Shown here piece by piece: positions 27,922 through 36,145 of a stretch of 36,196 nucleotides of DNA. Position numbers and translations under genes: made by a program. Source of the DNA: Halanaerobiales bacterium (GTDB lineage Bacteria; Bacillota_F; Halanaerobiia; DY22613); the NCBI GenBank assembly GCA_023128035.1, contig JAGMES010000033.1, forward strand, positions 1 through 36,196, given 5' to 3'. Below the pieces are notes generated by a model. That model was not told where the DNA came from and searched no databases. It worked only from the letters and a program-made list of their open reading frames with translations. Numbering within the stretch: position 1 is the first letter of the stretch; every line of letters starts with the position of its first letter.

Positions 27922-28072
27922 AGAATTACATACGCTTGGATCTGATCTGGACCGGGACGGAAGAATATTTTGGCATTATTGTTATCTCTCTATCTATGTT
28001 TGATAGGAGAGGTTTCATTGTGCCTATGTAAGTGTAAAATGTCTTCCTGACTAGTTGGGAAGACATTTTTTT
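27922..28072 (+). ncRNA. Candidate riboswitch-like leader RNA of the pan operon
   Basis: A leader of about 150 bases with competing structures. A closing stem pairs TTACATA (27926-27932) with TATGTAA (28025-28031) and continues with GC/GC across a C·C mismatch. An inner hairpin pairs CTCTC–TATC (27986-27994) with GATA–G–GAGAG (28002-28011), extendable by two pairs. A terminator follows at 28036-28072. The segment GGAAGAATATTTTG (27959-27972) pairs with the terminator's 5' arm (28035-28047), with one bulged A: 13 pairs including two G·U. That antiterminator crosses the closing stem, so ligand-stabilised closing would favour termination. The pairings are visible; the regulatory model is inferred. 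The ligand and RNA family are not recognised. A pan RNA motif is known upstream of pantothenate genes and should be compared. Confidence 0.6.
28036..28072 (+). terminator. Intrinsic terminator in the pan leader
   Basis: A stem AAAATGTCTTCC (28036-28047) / GGAAGACATTTT (28058-28069), 12 pairs around a 10-base loop, followed by further T. It lies about 50 bases before the first pan gene and so must be regulated or leaky. Confidence 0.9.
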
Positions 28073-28123
28073 ATGCTAAGATATTTTTGTTTAAATATGT
28101 AACTAAGAAGTGAGGTGGACTAT

Positions 28124-29005
28124 ATGGGAAAAAAATTTGCTTTGATTGGCCCAGGTAGGGTTGGAACTGCTTTATCATACTTGTTGCAATCTCATGGATT
28201 TACTCTAAAGATGGTAGTAGGGCGATCTAATGCTTCTCTTGAAAGAGTTAAATCATATTTATATGACCACTCAAGCATTCCGATCTTTACAAGGGATTTG
28301 GTTTTATTACCATCTGATTTAGATTTTATAATATTGGCTGTTCAAGATGATCATATCCATGATGTTATTAAAAGCATGTGGGAGAAAAATTTAATCAAAT
28401 CAAAGCATGTATTGATCCATCTTAGTGGGGTTCATCCTTCAGACGTAGGTAATCTATCTCAAATGGCGGAAATTAGTCGTTTAGCATTGCATCCATTGCA
28501 AGCTGTGGCAGATGTAGATGCAGGAATCAGTAAACTTCCGAACACTGTATGGAGCTTGGAAGGAGATAAGAGAGGGCTTGAATTAGGAGAAGAAATAATG
28601 AAAGCATTATCAACCCGATATCTAAAGATTACGAAAGAACAGAAAGCTATCTATCATGCATCAGCTTGTGTGGTTTCTAATTATCTCGTTACCCTTGTCC
28701 ATACAGGGATTGAGATGTTGAAGAGTGTGGGTGTAACTGAAGAGTTGGCCCAGAAAGCATTATTACCTCTCGTTCAAGGAACAGTTGAAAATCTTTCACA
28801 TAAGACACCTAAATCAGCACTAACAGGCCCAATTGCTCGAAGTGATATAGCTACGATTGAAAAACATATACATGCCATCAGCCAGGTAAATTCTGATTGG
28901 TTGGAACTATATAGTATGTTAGGAAGAGCTACTTTAGAATTTGCTCCACAAACAGAGCAGGCTTGTCAAACTTTGTCTCGAATTTTCACAAAGGAGGAGA
29001 ATTAA
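28124..29005 (+). CDS. Rossmann-fold/DUF2520 protein, putative ketopantoate reductase
   Basis: A 293-residue NAD(P)-binding protein: GPGRVGTALSYLL at the N-terminus (Rossmann glycine motif), ILAVQDDHI, HLSGVHPS, and then a helical C-terminal DUF2520-type domain with HPLQAV, ACVVSNYLVTLV and TGPIARSD. Pantothenate synthesis needs a reductase turning 2-dehydropantoate into pantoate; no standard panE is present, and this gene heads the panB–panC–panD operon, so it probably fills that role. PanG has been described as an alternative ketopantoate reductase; whether this is the same family I cannot confirm. ATG 28124 follows GTGAGGTGG by about 5 bases. The gene ends flush with the panB start. Confidence 0.8.
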   Translation: MGKKFALIGPGRVGTALSYLLQSHGFTLKMVVGRSNASLERVKSYLYDHSSIPIFTRDLVLLPSDLDFIILAVQDDHIHDVIKSMWEKNLIKSKHVLIHLSGVHPSDVGNLSQMAEISRLALHPLQAVADVDAGISKLPNTVWSLEGDKRGLELGEEIMKALSTRYLKITKEQKAIYHASACVVSNYLVTLVHTGIEMLKSVGVTEELAQKALLPLVQGTVENLSHKTPKSALTGPIARSDIATIEKHIHAISQVNSDWLELYSMLGRATLEFAPQTEQACQTLSRIFTKEEN

Positions 29006-29872
29006 GTGAAAAATAGAGTTACCACTAAGAAGTTAATCCAGATGAAACAGAATAATGAAAAGATCACAGCACTTACTGCTTATGATGTTCAAACTGCCAG
29101 GTTGTTAGATGAAGCAGGTGTTGAACTTATATTGGTTGGTGATTCATTGGGAATGGTAATTTTAGGTTATGAGAATACTCTGGCAGTAACGATGGAAGAT
29201 ATCCTTCATCATACGAAGGCAGTGGTGAAAGGAACAAAGCGATCTTTGGTTATTGCTGATATGCCTTTTATGTCTTATCAAACAGGAGTCAGAGATACAT
29301 TAATAAACGCGGGTAGAATACTGAAAGAAGCAGGAGCTCATGGAGTTAAGTTAGAAGGCGGAAGTGATATTTTGCCTCAGGTTAAAGCTTTGGTTCAAGC
29401 TGGAATTCCTGTTTTTGGACATCTAGGACTTACACCTCAGTCTGTACATCAGCTTGGTGGTTTTAAAGTTCAAGGTAAGGAATTGATTCAGGCAGAACGA
29501 TTAAAAAGTGAGGCAAAAAGCTTAGAGGCAGCAGGTGTTTTTGCTATAGTGTTGGAATGTATACCTGCACCATTGGCATATGAGATCAGTCAATCTTTGT
29601 CCATTCCTACTATTGGAATAGGAGCTGGTAACGGGTGTGATGGTCAGATTTTAGTGCTTCAAGATCTCTTAGGCATGAATGAAGACTTTAAACCAAAATT
29701 TGTTCGACGTTATGCTAATCTACATCGAGTAATATCTCAGGCGGTTGGTCAGTATATCTCTGATGTGAAAACACAAAATTTTCCTAATGAAGAAGAAAGT
29801 TTTGGAATATCCGATCAAACAAAACAAACAGAACTCTACTCAGGAGGTACTGGCAAAGATGCAAATTCTTAA
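29006..29872 (+). CDS. panB: 3-methyl-2-oxobutanoate hydroxymethyltransferase (ketopantoate hydroxymethyltransferase)
   Basis: Uses 5,10-methylene-THF to convert 2-oxoisovalerate to 2-dehydropantoate. The TIM-barrel enzyme has 288 residues with [47 protein letters not shown] and [15 protein letters not shown]. The GTG start directly abuts the preceding stop; AAGGAGGAG within the end of the upstream gene serves it. The C-terminal tail beyond about residue 262 is hydrophilic and variable. The 3' end overlaps panC by 14 bases. Confidence 0.97.
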   Translation: MKNRVTTKKLIQMKQNNEKITALTAYDVQTARLLDEAGVELILVGDSLGMVILGYENTLAVTMEDILHHTKAVVKGTKRSLVIADMPFMSYQTGVRDTLINAGRILKEAGAHGVKLEGGSDILPQVKALVQAGIPVFGHLGLTPQSVHQLGGFKVQGKELIQAERLKSEAKSLEAAGVFAIVLECIPAPLAYEISQSLSIPTIGIGAGNGCDGQILVLQDLLGMNEDFKPKFVRRYANLHRVISQAVGQYISDVKTQNFPNEEESFGISDQTKQTELYSGGTGKDANS

Positions 29873-30707
29873 ACGGAAGACTGAAGTTCGTGAAGTGATA
29901 AAAAAGGCTAGATTGGAAGGTAAAACCATTGGTTTAGTTCCGACAATGGGCTATTTACATGATGGTCATTTGTCTTTGATGGAATTTGCAAAAAAAGAGA
30001 ATGACTTTGTGGTAGTAAGTGTTTTTGTTAATCCGACGCAATTTGACTCTGGTGAAGATTTAGATTCATATCCATGTGATTTAGAGCGAGATGCAAAACT
30101 AGTAAAAGAGGTAGGAGTTGATCTTATTTTTGCACCTCAATCTGGAGAAATGTATCCAGAAAATTTTCAAACTTATGTTGAACTGACAAATTTAAGTCAG
30201 AATCTTTGTGGAGCTACTAGACTTGGTCACTTTCGTGGAGTTTGTACTGTTGTATCGAAACTATTCAATATTGTTCAACCAGATCAAGCTTATTTTGGTC
30301 AGAAAGATGCACAGCAGGCGATAATTCTTAAGAAGATGGTAGAGGATTTAGATATGCCGATAGAGGTTAGAGTATCCCCTATTATTCGAGAAAAAAACGG
30401 CTTGGCTATGAGTTCTAGAAATGTTAATTTAAATAACGAAGAGCATGAAGCAGCACTGATTTTAAATCGTTCTTTGAAGAAAGCTAAAGAAATGATAAAT
30501 GATGGTGAAAGAGATGCACATAAGATTCAAGCTTTACTAACTGAGATGATTGAAAATGAGCCATTGGTTAAATCAGATTATATTTCTATTGTTTCTGCAA
30601 GTAATCTTCAACCAATAGAGAGATTAACAGGGCCAATTTTAATCGCTTTAGCTGTTTTTATTGGAAAGACGCGTCTGATTGATAATATCATGATGGAGGT
30701 TGATTAA
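29859..30707 (+). CDS. panC: Pantothenate synthetase
   Basis: Condenses pantoate with beta-alanine using ATP, through a pantoyl-adenylate. The 282-residue length is standard. [15 protein letters not shown] carries the nucleotidyltransferase H-x-[10 protein letters not shown] and AMSSRNVNL are the other ATP-site motifs, and VFVNPTQFD is the pantoate site. ATG 29859 has CAGGAGG 11 bases upstream and gives the usual N-terminus; a longer in-frame extension to 29787 lies inside panB. It overlaps panB, so translation is probably coupled. Confidence 0.97.
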   Translation: MQILKRKTEVREVIKKARLEGKTIGLVPTMGYLHDGHLSLMEFAKKENDFVVVSVFVNPTQFDSGEDLDSYPCDLERDAKLVKEVGVDLIFAPQSGEMYPENFQTYVELTNLSQNLCGATRLGHFRGVCTVVSKLFNIVQPDQAYFGQKDAQQAIILKKMVEDLDMPIEVRVSPIIREKNGLAMSSRNVNLNNEEHEAALILNRSLKKAKEMINDGERDAHKIQALLTEMIENEPLVKSDYISIVSASNLQPIERLTGPILIALAVFIGKTRLIDNIMMEVD

Positions 30708-30708
30708 A

Positions 30709-31062
30709 ATGCTTTTACAAATGATGAAAGGTAAAATACATCGTGCACGAGTTACAGATGCAAATTTAAACTATATGGGAAGTATAACTATTGATCAGGA
30801 GTTATTGGATGCTACAGGGATCCTACCGAATGAAAAAGTACAGATCGTAAATAATAATAATGGAGAGCGTTTTGAAACATACGTAATTTCTGGCGAAAGG
30901 AATTCTGGAGTGATTTGCTTAAATGGAGCCGCTGCAAGAAAAGTACAACCTGATGATGAAGTGATTATTATTGCATATGCATATATGACACCAGAAGAAG
31001 CAAAAAATTGGCAACCATCTGTTATATTTGTTTCAGAAAAAAATAAAATTTTAGTTGATTAA
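30709..31062 (+). CDS. panD: Aspartate 1-decarboxylase
   Basis: Makes beta-alanine from L-aspartate for PanC. It is a pyruvoyl enzyme made by self-cleavage between Gly24 and Ser25, both present in NYMGSITID. The 117 residues and the start [16 protein letters not shown] match the family when ATG 30709 is used; TGGAGG lies about 9 bases upstream, inside panC. K9, H11 and the later [17 protein letters not shown] are typical. It ends the pan operon, and nadA follows from its own promoter. Confidence 0.97.
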   Translation: MLLQMMKGKIHRARVTDANLNYMGSITIDQELLDATGILPNEKVQIVNNNNGERFETYVISGERNSGVICLNGAAARKVQPDDEVIIIAYAYMTPEEAKNWQPSVIFVSEKNKILVD

Positions 31063-31068
31063 CAGAAC

Positions 31069-31097
31069 TTGACAAAACCCTAGAATAGAGTTAAAAT
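31069..31097 (+). promoter_or_regulatory. Strong vegetative promoter of nadABC
   Basis: Consensus TTGACA (31069-31074), a 17-base spacer and TAAAAT (31092-31097), 38 bases before the nadA ATG. I see no convincing NiaR-type operator, but the search was by eye. Confidence 0.75.
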
Positions 31098-31134
31098 TGT
31101 GTGGACAACTACTATTATAAAGGGGAGGGTTATT

Positions 31135-32049
31135 ATGCCTGCTACCGAAATAGTAAAAAGAATTGAAGAAATAAAGAAGAAAAATAATGCAATTATTTTG
31201 GCTCACAATTATCAAATTGATGAAGTTCAGGATATCGCTGACTATGTTGGAGATTCTTTTGGACTTAGCCAGATTGCAGCCGAGACTGATGCAGATGTAA
31301 TTGTTTTTTGCGGAGTGCATTTTATGGCTGAGAGTGCAAAAATTTTATCACCAACTAAAAAAGTCATTTTACCTGTTCAAGAGGCAGGTTGTCCAATGGC
31401 TGAGATGGTTGATGTTGAAGGGTTACGAAAATTGAAAGCAGAATATCCAGGTGTTCCAGTTGTGACATATGTAAATTCCTCTGCTGAAGTGAAAGCCGAA
31501 AGTGATATATGTTGTACATCTTCTAATGCTGTAGAAGTAGTCGAATCCTTAGATTCTGATACTGTTATCTTTACTCCTGATCAGAATTTAGGTTCTTTTG
31601 TTGCCAGTAAAACTGATAAAAGAATCATCCTATGGGAAGGATATTGTATTACTCATCACTGCGTAACTACAGAAGAAGTAAAGCAAGTAAGAGCAGCACA
31701 TCCAGATGCTTTGGTTCTTGTTCATCCAGAAACTAGACCAGAAATTGTAGCATTGGCTGATCATGCAGATAGTACAGCAGGTATTTTGCGTTATGTACGT
31801 GAAAGTGATCATAAAAAATTTATAATTGGAACTGAAATGGGGATTCTTCATCGGATGAAGCAAGAGAATTCAGATAAAGAATTTTATATTTTATCTCCGA
31901 AATTAGTTTGTGCAAATATGAAAAAAACTCATCTTTCTCATGTAATTAAAGCTCTAGAAACTTTGAGTCCTGAAATTTATGTAGAGGAAGAAATTAGTGT
32001 TAAGGCAAAACTGGCTTTGGAGAGAATGTTAGAGGTTAAAGGTAAATAA
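31135..32049 (+). CDS. nadA: Quinolinate synthase
   Basis: Condenses iminoaspartate with dihydroxyacetone phosphate to quinolinate, using a [4Fe-4S] cluster. The 304-residue protein has AHNYQ near the N-terminus and three conserved cysteines in the expected spacing: C86 (EAGCPMAE), C171 (EGYCITHH) and C259 (KLVCANM). FTPDQNLG and VHPET are further family motifs. ATG 31135 follows AAGGGGAGGG; an in-frame GTG at 31099 would fall at the promoter start site, so it was rejected. The order nadA–nadB–nadC is a standard de novo NAD operon. Confidence 0.97.
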   Translation: MPATEIVKRIEEIKKKNNAIILAHNYQIDEVQDIADYVGDSFGLSQIAAETDADVIVFCGVHFMAESAKILSPTKKVILPVQEAGCPMAEMVDVEGLRKLKAEYPGVPVVTYVNSSAEVKAESDICCTSSNAVEVVESLDSDTVIFTPDQNLGSFVASKTDKRIILWEGYCITHHCVTTEEVKQVRAAHPDALVLVHPETRPEIVALADHADSTAGILRYVRESDHKKFIIGTEMGILHRMKQENSDKEFYILSPKLVCANMKKTHLSHVIKALETLSPEIYVEEEISVKAKLALERMLEVKGK

Positions 32050-32094
32050 AAGAAGTAAAATAGATGTTAAGTCAAGAATTGGTTGGTGATAGAA

Positions 32095-33729
32095 ATGAAA
32101 ACACCTCGTTATTTGCTTGACTATTCTAAGATTACATTTGAAAAAATTTATACAGATTTTTTAGTGATTGGGACAGGTATTGCTGGCCTTTATTCTGCTA
32201 TACACGCTCATGATCATGGAAATGTAATGATTGTAACAAAGGAAAAAGTAGAAGATAGTAATACAGAGCACGCTCAGGGCGGGATTGCTGCGGTAATTGA
32301 TAAAGAAGATAGCACTCAGTTACATTCTGCAGATACAATTATAGCAGGCGCAGGATTGTGTAATCGCTCAGCAGTTGAAGTATTAGTAGAAGAGGGGCCT
32401 GATCGAGTTCGTGAGCTTATTGAGATGGGGACGAATTTTGATCGCTATCAGAATGAGCAGATTGCTCTTGCCCGTGAAGGGGCACATAGTCGACACCGAA
32501 TTCTTCATGCGGGTGGTGATGCCACAGGAGAAGAAGTACGTCGAGCTTTAACTAGGGTAGTAGTTAATAAATTAGGTATTCCTGTGCATGAAAAAACTTT
32601 TATTTTAGATTTAATTACATATAAAGGTCGTTGCTATGGCGCATTAGCTTATTGTCATCATTATAAAAAATTTGTTGCCTATTTAGCACCGATAACTATT
32701 CTTGCTGCCGGTGGGTCTGGTCAAATTTATGAAAATACTAGTAACCCTGATGTTGCGACAGGTGATGGAATGGCAATCGCTTATCGTGCAGGAGCAGAGT
32801 TAATGGATATGGAATTTATTCAGTTTCATCCAACAACATTATATATTCCTGGTTTACCTGCGTTCTTGATTTCAGAGGCAGTTAGGGGCGAAGGAGCAGT
32901 TTTAAGGAATGCACAGGGTGAAAGATTTATGGTCAGTCGGCATCCACAAGCTGAACTAGCTCCTAGAGATATTGTTGCTAGGGAGATTGTTAACCAGATG
33001 CGGAAGGATAATAAACCACATGTCTGGTTGGATATTACGTATAAGGATTCTGAATTTGTGAAGAATCGTTTTCCTAAAATATATAAAACTTGTTTAAAAA
33101 ACGGTCTTGATATGGCAAAAGATTGGATTCCTGTTGCTCCAGCGGCTCACTATATAATGGGTGGAATTAAAACAGATTTATATGGTGAAACTAGAATTCC
33201 TGGGCTTTTTGCATGTGGAGAGGCAGCATGCAATGGGGTTCATGGTGCTAACCGTCTTGCTAGTAATTCTCTTTTAGATGGCTTGGTATTTGGTTATAGA
33301 ATCTTTAAAAAAGTTATTCCTCAATTGAAAAGCGTAAAAGAGGATATCACTAAAATTCCCTTGGTCTATAAGGAAGAAAAACATGTAAATAATGATTTAC
33401 AATTTTTTAATTATCGAAAACAGTTCCAGAAATTAATGTCAGCGAAGGTTGGTATTTTACGGAATGAAACAAGTCTAAAATCAGCATTAACTCAAGTGAC
33501 AGAGTGGAGCAAATTTTTACAATACGGATTTTTTTCAATGGATGAGTGGGAGACTCAGAATATGATTTTGGTTGCATCTATCATGATTCAAAGTGCACTT
33601 ACCCGGAAAGAAAGTCGCGGTGCGCATTATCGGACCGACTATCCCGATAAGATGGCAAACTATCAAGGAAGACATTTCACCTTTAAAAGAGAACTTAAGG
33701 AGAGTGAAAGTGTTGAAATGGAATCATGA
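32095..33729 (+). CDS. nadB: L-aspartate oxidase
   Basis: Flavoprotein that oxidises aspartate to iminoaspartate for NadA. The 544-residue length is normal. FAD-binding GTGIAGLYSA lies about 20 residues in, TEHAQGGIAAV, HSRHRILHAGGDATG and FIQFHPTTLY follow, and AAHYIMGGIKTD, ACGEAACNGVHGANRLASNSL appear in split parts later. In anaerobes fumarate usually serves as electron acceptor. ATG 32095 was chosen over TTG 32083; the ribosome site (TTGGTGAT) is modest. Its 3' end overlaps nadC by 20 bases. Confidence 0.97.
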   Translation: MKTPRYLLDYSKITFEKIYTDFLVIGTGIAGLYSAIHAHDHGNVMIVTKEKVEDSNTEHAQGGIAAVIDKEDSTQLHSADTIIAGAGLCNRSAVEVLVEEGPDRVRELIEMGTNFDRYQNEQIALAREGAHSRHRILHAGGDATGEEVRRALTRVVVNKLGIPVHEKTFILDLITYKGRCYGALAYCHHYKKFVAYLAPITILAAGGSGQIYENTSNPDVATGDGMAIAYRAGAELMDMEFIQFHPTTLYIPGLPAFLISEAVRGEGAVLRNAQGERFMVSRHPQAELAPRDIVAREIVNQMRKDNKPHVWLDITYKDSEFVKNRFPKIYKTCLKNGLDMAKDWIPVAPAAHYIMGGIKTDLYGETRIPGLFACGEAACNGVHGANRLASNSLLDGLVFGYRIFKKVIPQLKSVKEDITKIPLVYKEEKHVNNDLQFFNYRKQFQKLMSAKVGILRNETSLKSALTQVTEWSKFLQYGFFSMDEWETQNMILVASIMIQSALTRKESRGAHYRTDYPDKMANYQGRHFTFKRELKESESVEMES

Positions 33730-34618
33730 AGTTATCATAGAGATTATTCGAATGGGGTTAAAAGAAGACTTAGGAAGTGGTGATATTACTACTGATTCTG
33801 TGGTGCCAAATGAACATATTAGTGAAGCATATGTTACTGCTAAAGAAGATGGAGTTATAGCCGGGTTACCACTTGCAAAGATGATTTTTAAATATATTGA
33901 TCCCGAGTTAGATTTTGATTTTTTAATCCAAGATGGGGATTCAGTTAAATACGGTGATCATATGGCAAAAATTACAGGCTCTACCCAGAGTATTTTAAAA
34001 GGAGAACGTCTTGTTTTGAACTTTTTACAAAGGCTTTCTGGAATTGCAACAAAAACAGCTTATTATAAGAGTTTAATAACACATCCAGGTGTGAATAAAC
34101 CAGTACGGATAGTTGATACCCGTAAAACCACGCCTGGTCTAAGAGTTCTTGAAAAATATGCAGTAAAAGTTGGTGGCGGGCATAATCATAGAATGGGTTT
34201 GTTTGATGCCGTTATGATTAAAGATAATCATATTGAAGCGGCAGGAGGAATCATTCCAGCTGTGAAAAAAGCGCGAGAGGCGATTCCTCATACTATGAAG
34301 ATCGAAGTAGAGATTGAAGATTTCGATGGCTTAAAAGAGGCTTTAGAAGCAGGAGCAGATATTATTATGTTAGATAATATGTCTCCTGAAAAGATGAAAG
34401 AAGCAGTAAGAATTGTTGCTGGTCGTGCGATTGTAGAAGCGTCTGGTAATATTACTGATCAGAATATTCAGGCTGTTGCTGAAACTGGAATTGATGTAAT
34501 TTCAATGGGTACTCTTACACATACGATCCGTTCTCTTGATATTAGTTTAAATATTAGTCCTCAGAAGATTGATAATTTTGCTGATAAGAAAAATATAGGA
34601 GAATCTGGACGTCATTAG
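33710..34618 (+). CDS. nadC: Nicotinate-nucleotide pyrophosphorylase (carboxylating)
   Basis: Converts quinolinate and PRPP to nicotinate mononucleotide, CO2 and PPi. The family marks are LKEDLGSGDITTDS at the N-terminus, VDTRKTTPGLR, VGGGHNHRMGL, KDNHIEAAGG and the late EASGNI and ISMGTLTH. The start is taken as GTG 33710 (or TTG 33713) because AAGGAG at 33697-33702 precedes them; this gives about 302 residues, near the usual 280-290. The long in-frame extension back to 33593 lies inside nadB and is not expected to be used. Confidence 0.95.
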   Translation: MLKWNHEVIIEIIRMGLKEDLGSGDITTDSVVPNEHISEAYVTAKEDGVIAGLPLAKMIFKYIDPELDFDFLIQDGDSVKYGDHMAKITGSTQSILKGERLVLNFLQRLSGIATKTAYYKSLITHPGVNKPVRIVDTRKTTPGLRVLEKYAVKVGGGHNHRMGLFDAVMIKDNHIEAAGGIIPAVKKAREAIPHTMKIEVEIEDFDGLKEALEAGADIIMLDNMSPEKMKEAVRIVAGRAIVEASGNITDQNIQAVAETGIDVISMGTLTHTIRSLDISLNISPQKIDNFADKKNIGESGRH

Positions 34619-34665
34619 AATAGAAGGTTTAAAGTTGATGAAATAACTACGTTATTACATCTTAA

Positions 34666-34818
34666 GTTTAACAACTTTCGGAAGGAGATTTTAAATCCGC
34701 CGAAAGTTAATTTCAACTAGATAGTTTACCCGCACTTACTGAAGTTGGAGGACATTTATGCTCTCTGAAAACCCTTCCGAAAATGTTGTTAAACCGATCT
34801 GAGAAGTTAGATCGGTTT
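34666..34818 (+). ncRNA. Candidate structured RNA or regulatory leader between nadC and the lipoprotein gene
   Basis: A long-range stem pairs 34666-34685 with 34773-34794: 20 pairs with one 2-base bulge (AT at 34783-34784), enclosing about 87 bases. An alternative perfect 9-base hairpin AACTTTCGG (34673-34681) / CCGAAAGTT (34700-34708) uses the same left arm. Inside the loop, TTCAACT (34712-34718) can pair with AGTTGGA (34743-34749). The right arm of the long stem overlaps the first four bases of a terminator (34791-34818). The forms are thus mutually exclusive, as in an attenuator. I do not recognise a known RNA class. Other readings are a small independent RNA or a MITE-like element with 20-base terminal repeats. 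Confidence 0.5.
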
Positions 34819-34825
34819 TTTTATT
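34791..34825 (+). terminator. Intrinsic terminator downstream of nadC
   Basis: A perfect 10-base stem AAACCGATCT (34791-34800) / AGATCGGTTT (34809-34818) with an 8-base loop, followed by TTTTATTA. It overlaps the right arm of the long-range stem. Confidence 0.92.
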
Positions 34826-34921
34826 AGAGATTTTCAGTCTGGTAATATATACATTGTACATTTATATGAAATGATGATAGCCTTAGAGATAATAGCCTAA
34901 ATGGGAGGGAGTTTGAAGAAA

Positions 34922-35410
34922 ATGAAGTATTTGATGAAAAAATTACTCGTGGTGATGGTTCTGTTGGCTATTATCGTACCACTTTCTTCATGTGGTCAAA
35001 GAATGAATCAGGAAGAAATTGAAACACTTAAGATTGAAGAGACAATAGGTAGATATATGGATGGTTATGCTAAAAATGATGCAGATCAAATTATTGAGAC
35101 AATGTATTTGGAAGAGAAGAATAAAGATGATCTTAAAACGATTATGAATCAAGTCTTAGAAACCATTCATCAAGATTTTTATTCCTTTAAGATTTCCTAC
35201 AATATTGATGAGTTGTATATTTACGAAAGAACAGCTCAGACTAAATTGTCTGCAATATTGAGAGTTTTTGAGGATGATGAAGAAATATTTTCTGTAAGGT
35301 TATTTAGAGATAAAAACTTATTTTTGATTAAAGATGATGAGGGAGAGTGGAAGATTGACTTTAAGCAGTTTATTCCTGAAGAATTCTTAAAATTGGAGTT
35401 TTTCTTTTAG
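34922..35410 (+). CDS. Small lipoprotein of unknown function
   Basis: A 162-residue secreted lipoprotein. The N-terminus has lysines (MKYLMKK), a hydrophobic core LLVVMVLLAIIVPL and a lipobox LSSC, so the mature protein would begin at the Cys, anchored outside the membrane. The rest is acidic and helical at first (MNQEEIETLKIEETIGRYMDGYAKNDADQI), then beta-rich, a pattern compatible with an NTF2-like/DUF4878-type fold, though I cannot confirm it. ATG 34922 lies 10 bases after GGGAGGGAG. It follows the structured region and terminator after nadC, so it may be controlled by that RNA or have its own promoter, which I could not place. Confidence 0.8.
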   Translation: MKYLMKKLLVVMVLLAIIVPLSSCGQRMNQEEIETLKIEETIGRYMDGYAKNDADQIIETMYLEEKNKDDLKTIMNQVLETIHQDFYSFKISYNIDELYIYERTAQTKLSAILRVFEDDEEIFSVRLFRDKNLFLIKDDEGEWKIDFKQFIPEEFLKLEFFF

Positions 35411-35434
35411 GATATTTGTATAATGATTTTATTA

Positions 35435-35480
35435 ATAGCCTCCACTGGATAGTTATAAGTGGAGTCTATTTTATTTCTTA
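35435..35480 (+). terminator. Intrinsic terminator after the lipoprotein gene
   Basis: A stem CTCCACT (35440-35446) / AGTGGAG (35458-35464), extended by ATAG/CTAT across a C·T mismatch, followed by TTTTATTTCTT. Confidence 0.8.
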
Positions 35481-35486
35481 ACTCGA

Positions 35487-35539
35487 TTGTTAACCTTATA
35501 AAAAAAATGGTTGACAAAGAGTTTTCAATAAGATACTAT
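35487..35539 (+). promoter_or_regulatory. bioY promoter with BirA-type biotin operator
   Basis: TTGTTAACC (35487-35495) and GGTTGACAA (35509-35517) form an inverted repeat with one mismatch, around a 13-base AT-rich spacer. The arms match the BirA operator style of Gram-positive bacteria (TTGTTAACC…GGTTAACAA). The right arm contains the -35 TTGACA (35511-35516), and TACTAT (35534-35539) is the -10 at 17-base spacing. Bound biotinyl-AMP–BirA would therefore block RNA polymerase. The spacer is a little shorter than the roughly 15 bases I recall as usual. Confidence 0.8.
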
Positions 35540-35581
35540 AGCGATTAGAAGAAGAGAACAATACATAATGGAAGGAGTACT

Positions 35582-36145
35582 ATGATGAAGAAATTAAAAA
35601 CACAGGAGATGACTGTAGTAGCATTATTTGCTGCCCTAACTGCGGTTGGTGCATTTATTAAAATTCCAACTCCAATTGTTCCATTTACTTTGCAATTTTT
35701 CTTTTGTGCTTATGCAGGGGCATTATTAGGTTCGAGATTAGGATTATATTCGCAATTATTATATGTTGGAATAGGTTTAATTGGTATCCCTATTTTTACT
35801 AAAGGTGGAGGACTAACCTATATCTTTGAACCTACGTTTGGATATTTGATAGGTTTTATATTTTGTGCATATATAATCGGTAAATATACAGAAAAAAGTA
35901 AAGAGATCAGTTTCATTAAAATATTAATTCCTGTCGTGAGTGGTTTAATGGTTGTTTATCTAATCGGAGTTCCGTATATTTATTTTATAGTAAAATATTA
36001 TTTTGGTAAAGCTATGACTTTTAAACAAGCTATTGTGATTGGATTTACACCATTTATTTTACTTGATTTATTGAAGTGTGTGATAGTAGCTTATACTGCA
36101 ACAAAGATTATTCCTGCAATAAGACGAGCAGGTTACATTAAATAG
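35582..36145 (+). CDS. bioY: Biotin transporter BioY
   Basis: The substrate-binding S component of a biotin ECF transporter, an integral membrane protein of about 187 residues with six hydrophobic segments. The signature TAVGAFIKIPTPIVPFTLQ near the N-terminus and GIGLIGIPIFTKGGG followed by GYLIGFI are typical. It works alone or with the shared EcfAA'T module, which is not nearby. Two adjacent ATG codons (35582 and 35585) follow AAGGAG; the second has better spacing (7 bases against 4). The BirA-type operator upstream supports both identity and biotin repression. Confidence 0.95.
   Translation: MMKKLKTQEMTVVALFAALTAVGAFIKIPTPIVPFTLQFFFCAYAGALLGSRLGLYSQLLYVGIGLIGIPIFTKGGGLTYIFEPTFGYLIGFIFCAYIIGKYTEKSKEISFIKILIPVVSGLMVVYLIGVPYIYFIVKYYFGKAMTFKQAIVIGFTPFILLDLLKCVIVAYTATKIIPAIRRAGYIK

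Noticed and set aside
27936..27965. CTGATCTGGA in the pan leader resembles the 3' conserved part of a TPP riboswitch
   Set aside because: The CUGAGA element and the rest of the TPP core are missing, and the downstream genes make pantothenate, not thiamine.
27941..27966. GGACCGGGACGGAAG reminiscent of the SRP RNA tip
   Set aside because: The order and spacing do not match the conserved GGTCCGGAAGGAAGCAG pattern, and the segment fits an antiterminator better.
31051..31320. Minus-strand frame over the nadA promoter and 5' end
   Set aside because: It overlaps a clear nadA gene and promoter and shows no family motif or ribosome site.
33593..33709. Upstream extension of NadC inside nadB
   Set aside because: The sequence encodes the conserved nadB C-terminus in the other frame; a ribosome site lies at 33697-33702.
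34666..34818. T-box leader or 6S RNA
   Set aside because: There is no T-box antiterminator sequence (GGGTGGNACCGCG type), and I could not recognise the conserved bubble of 6S RNA.
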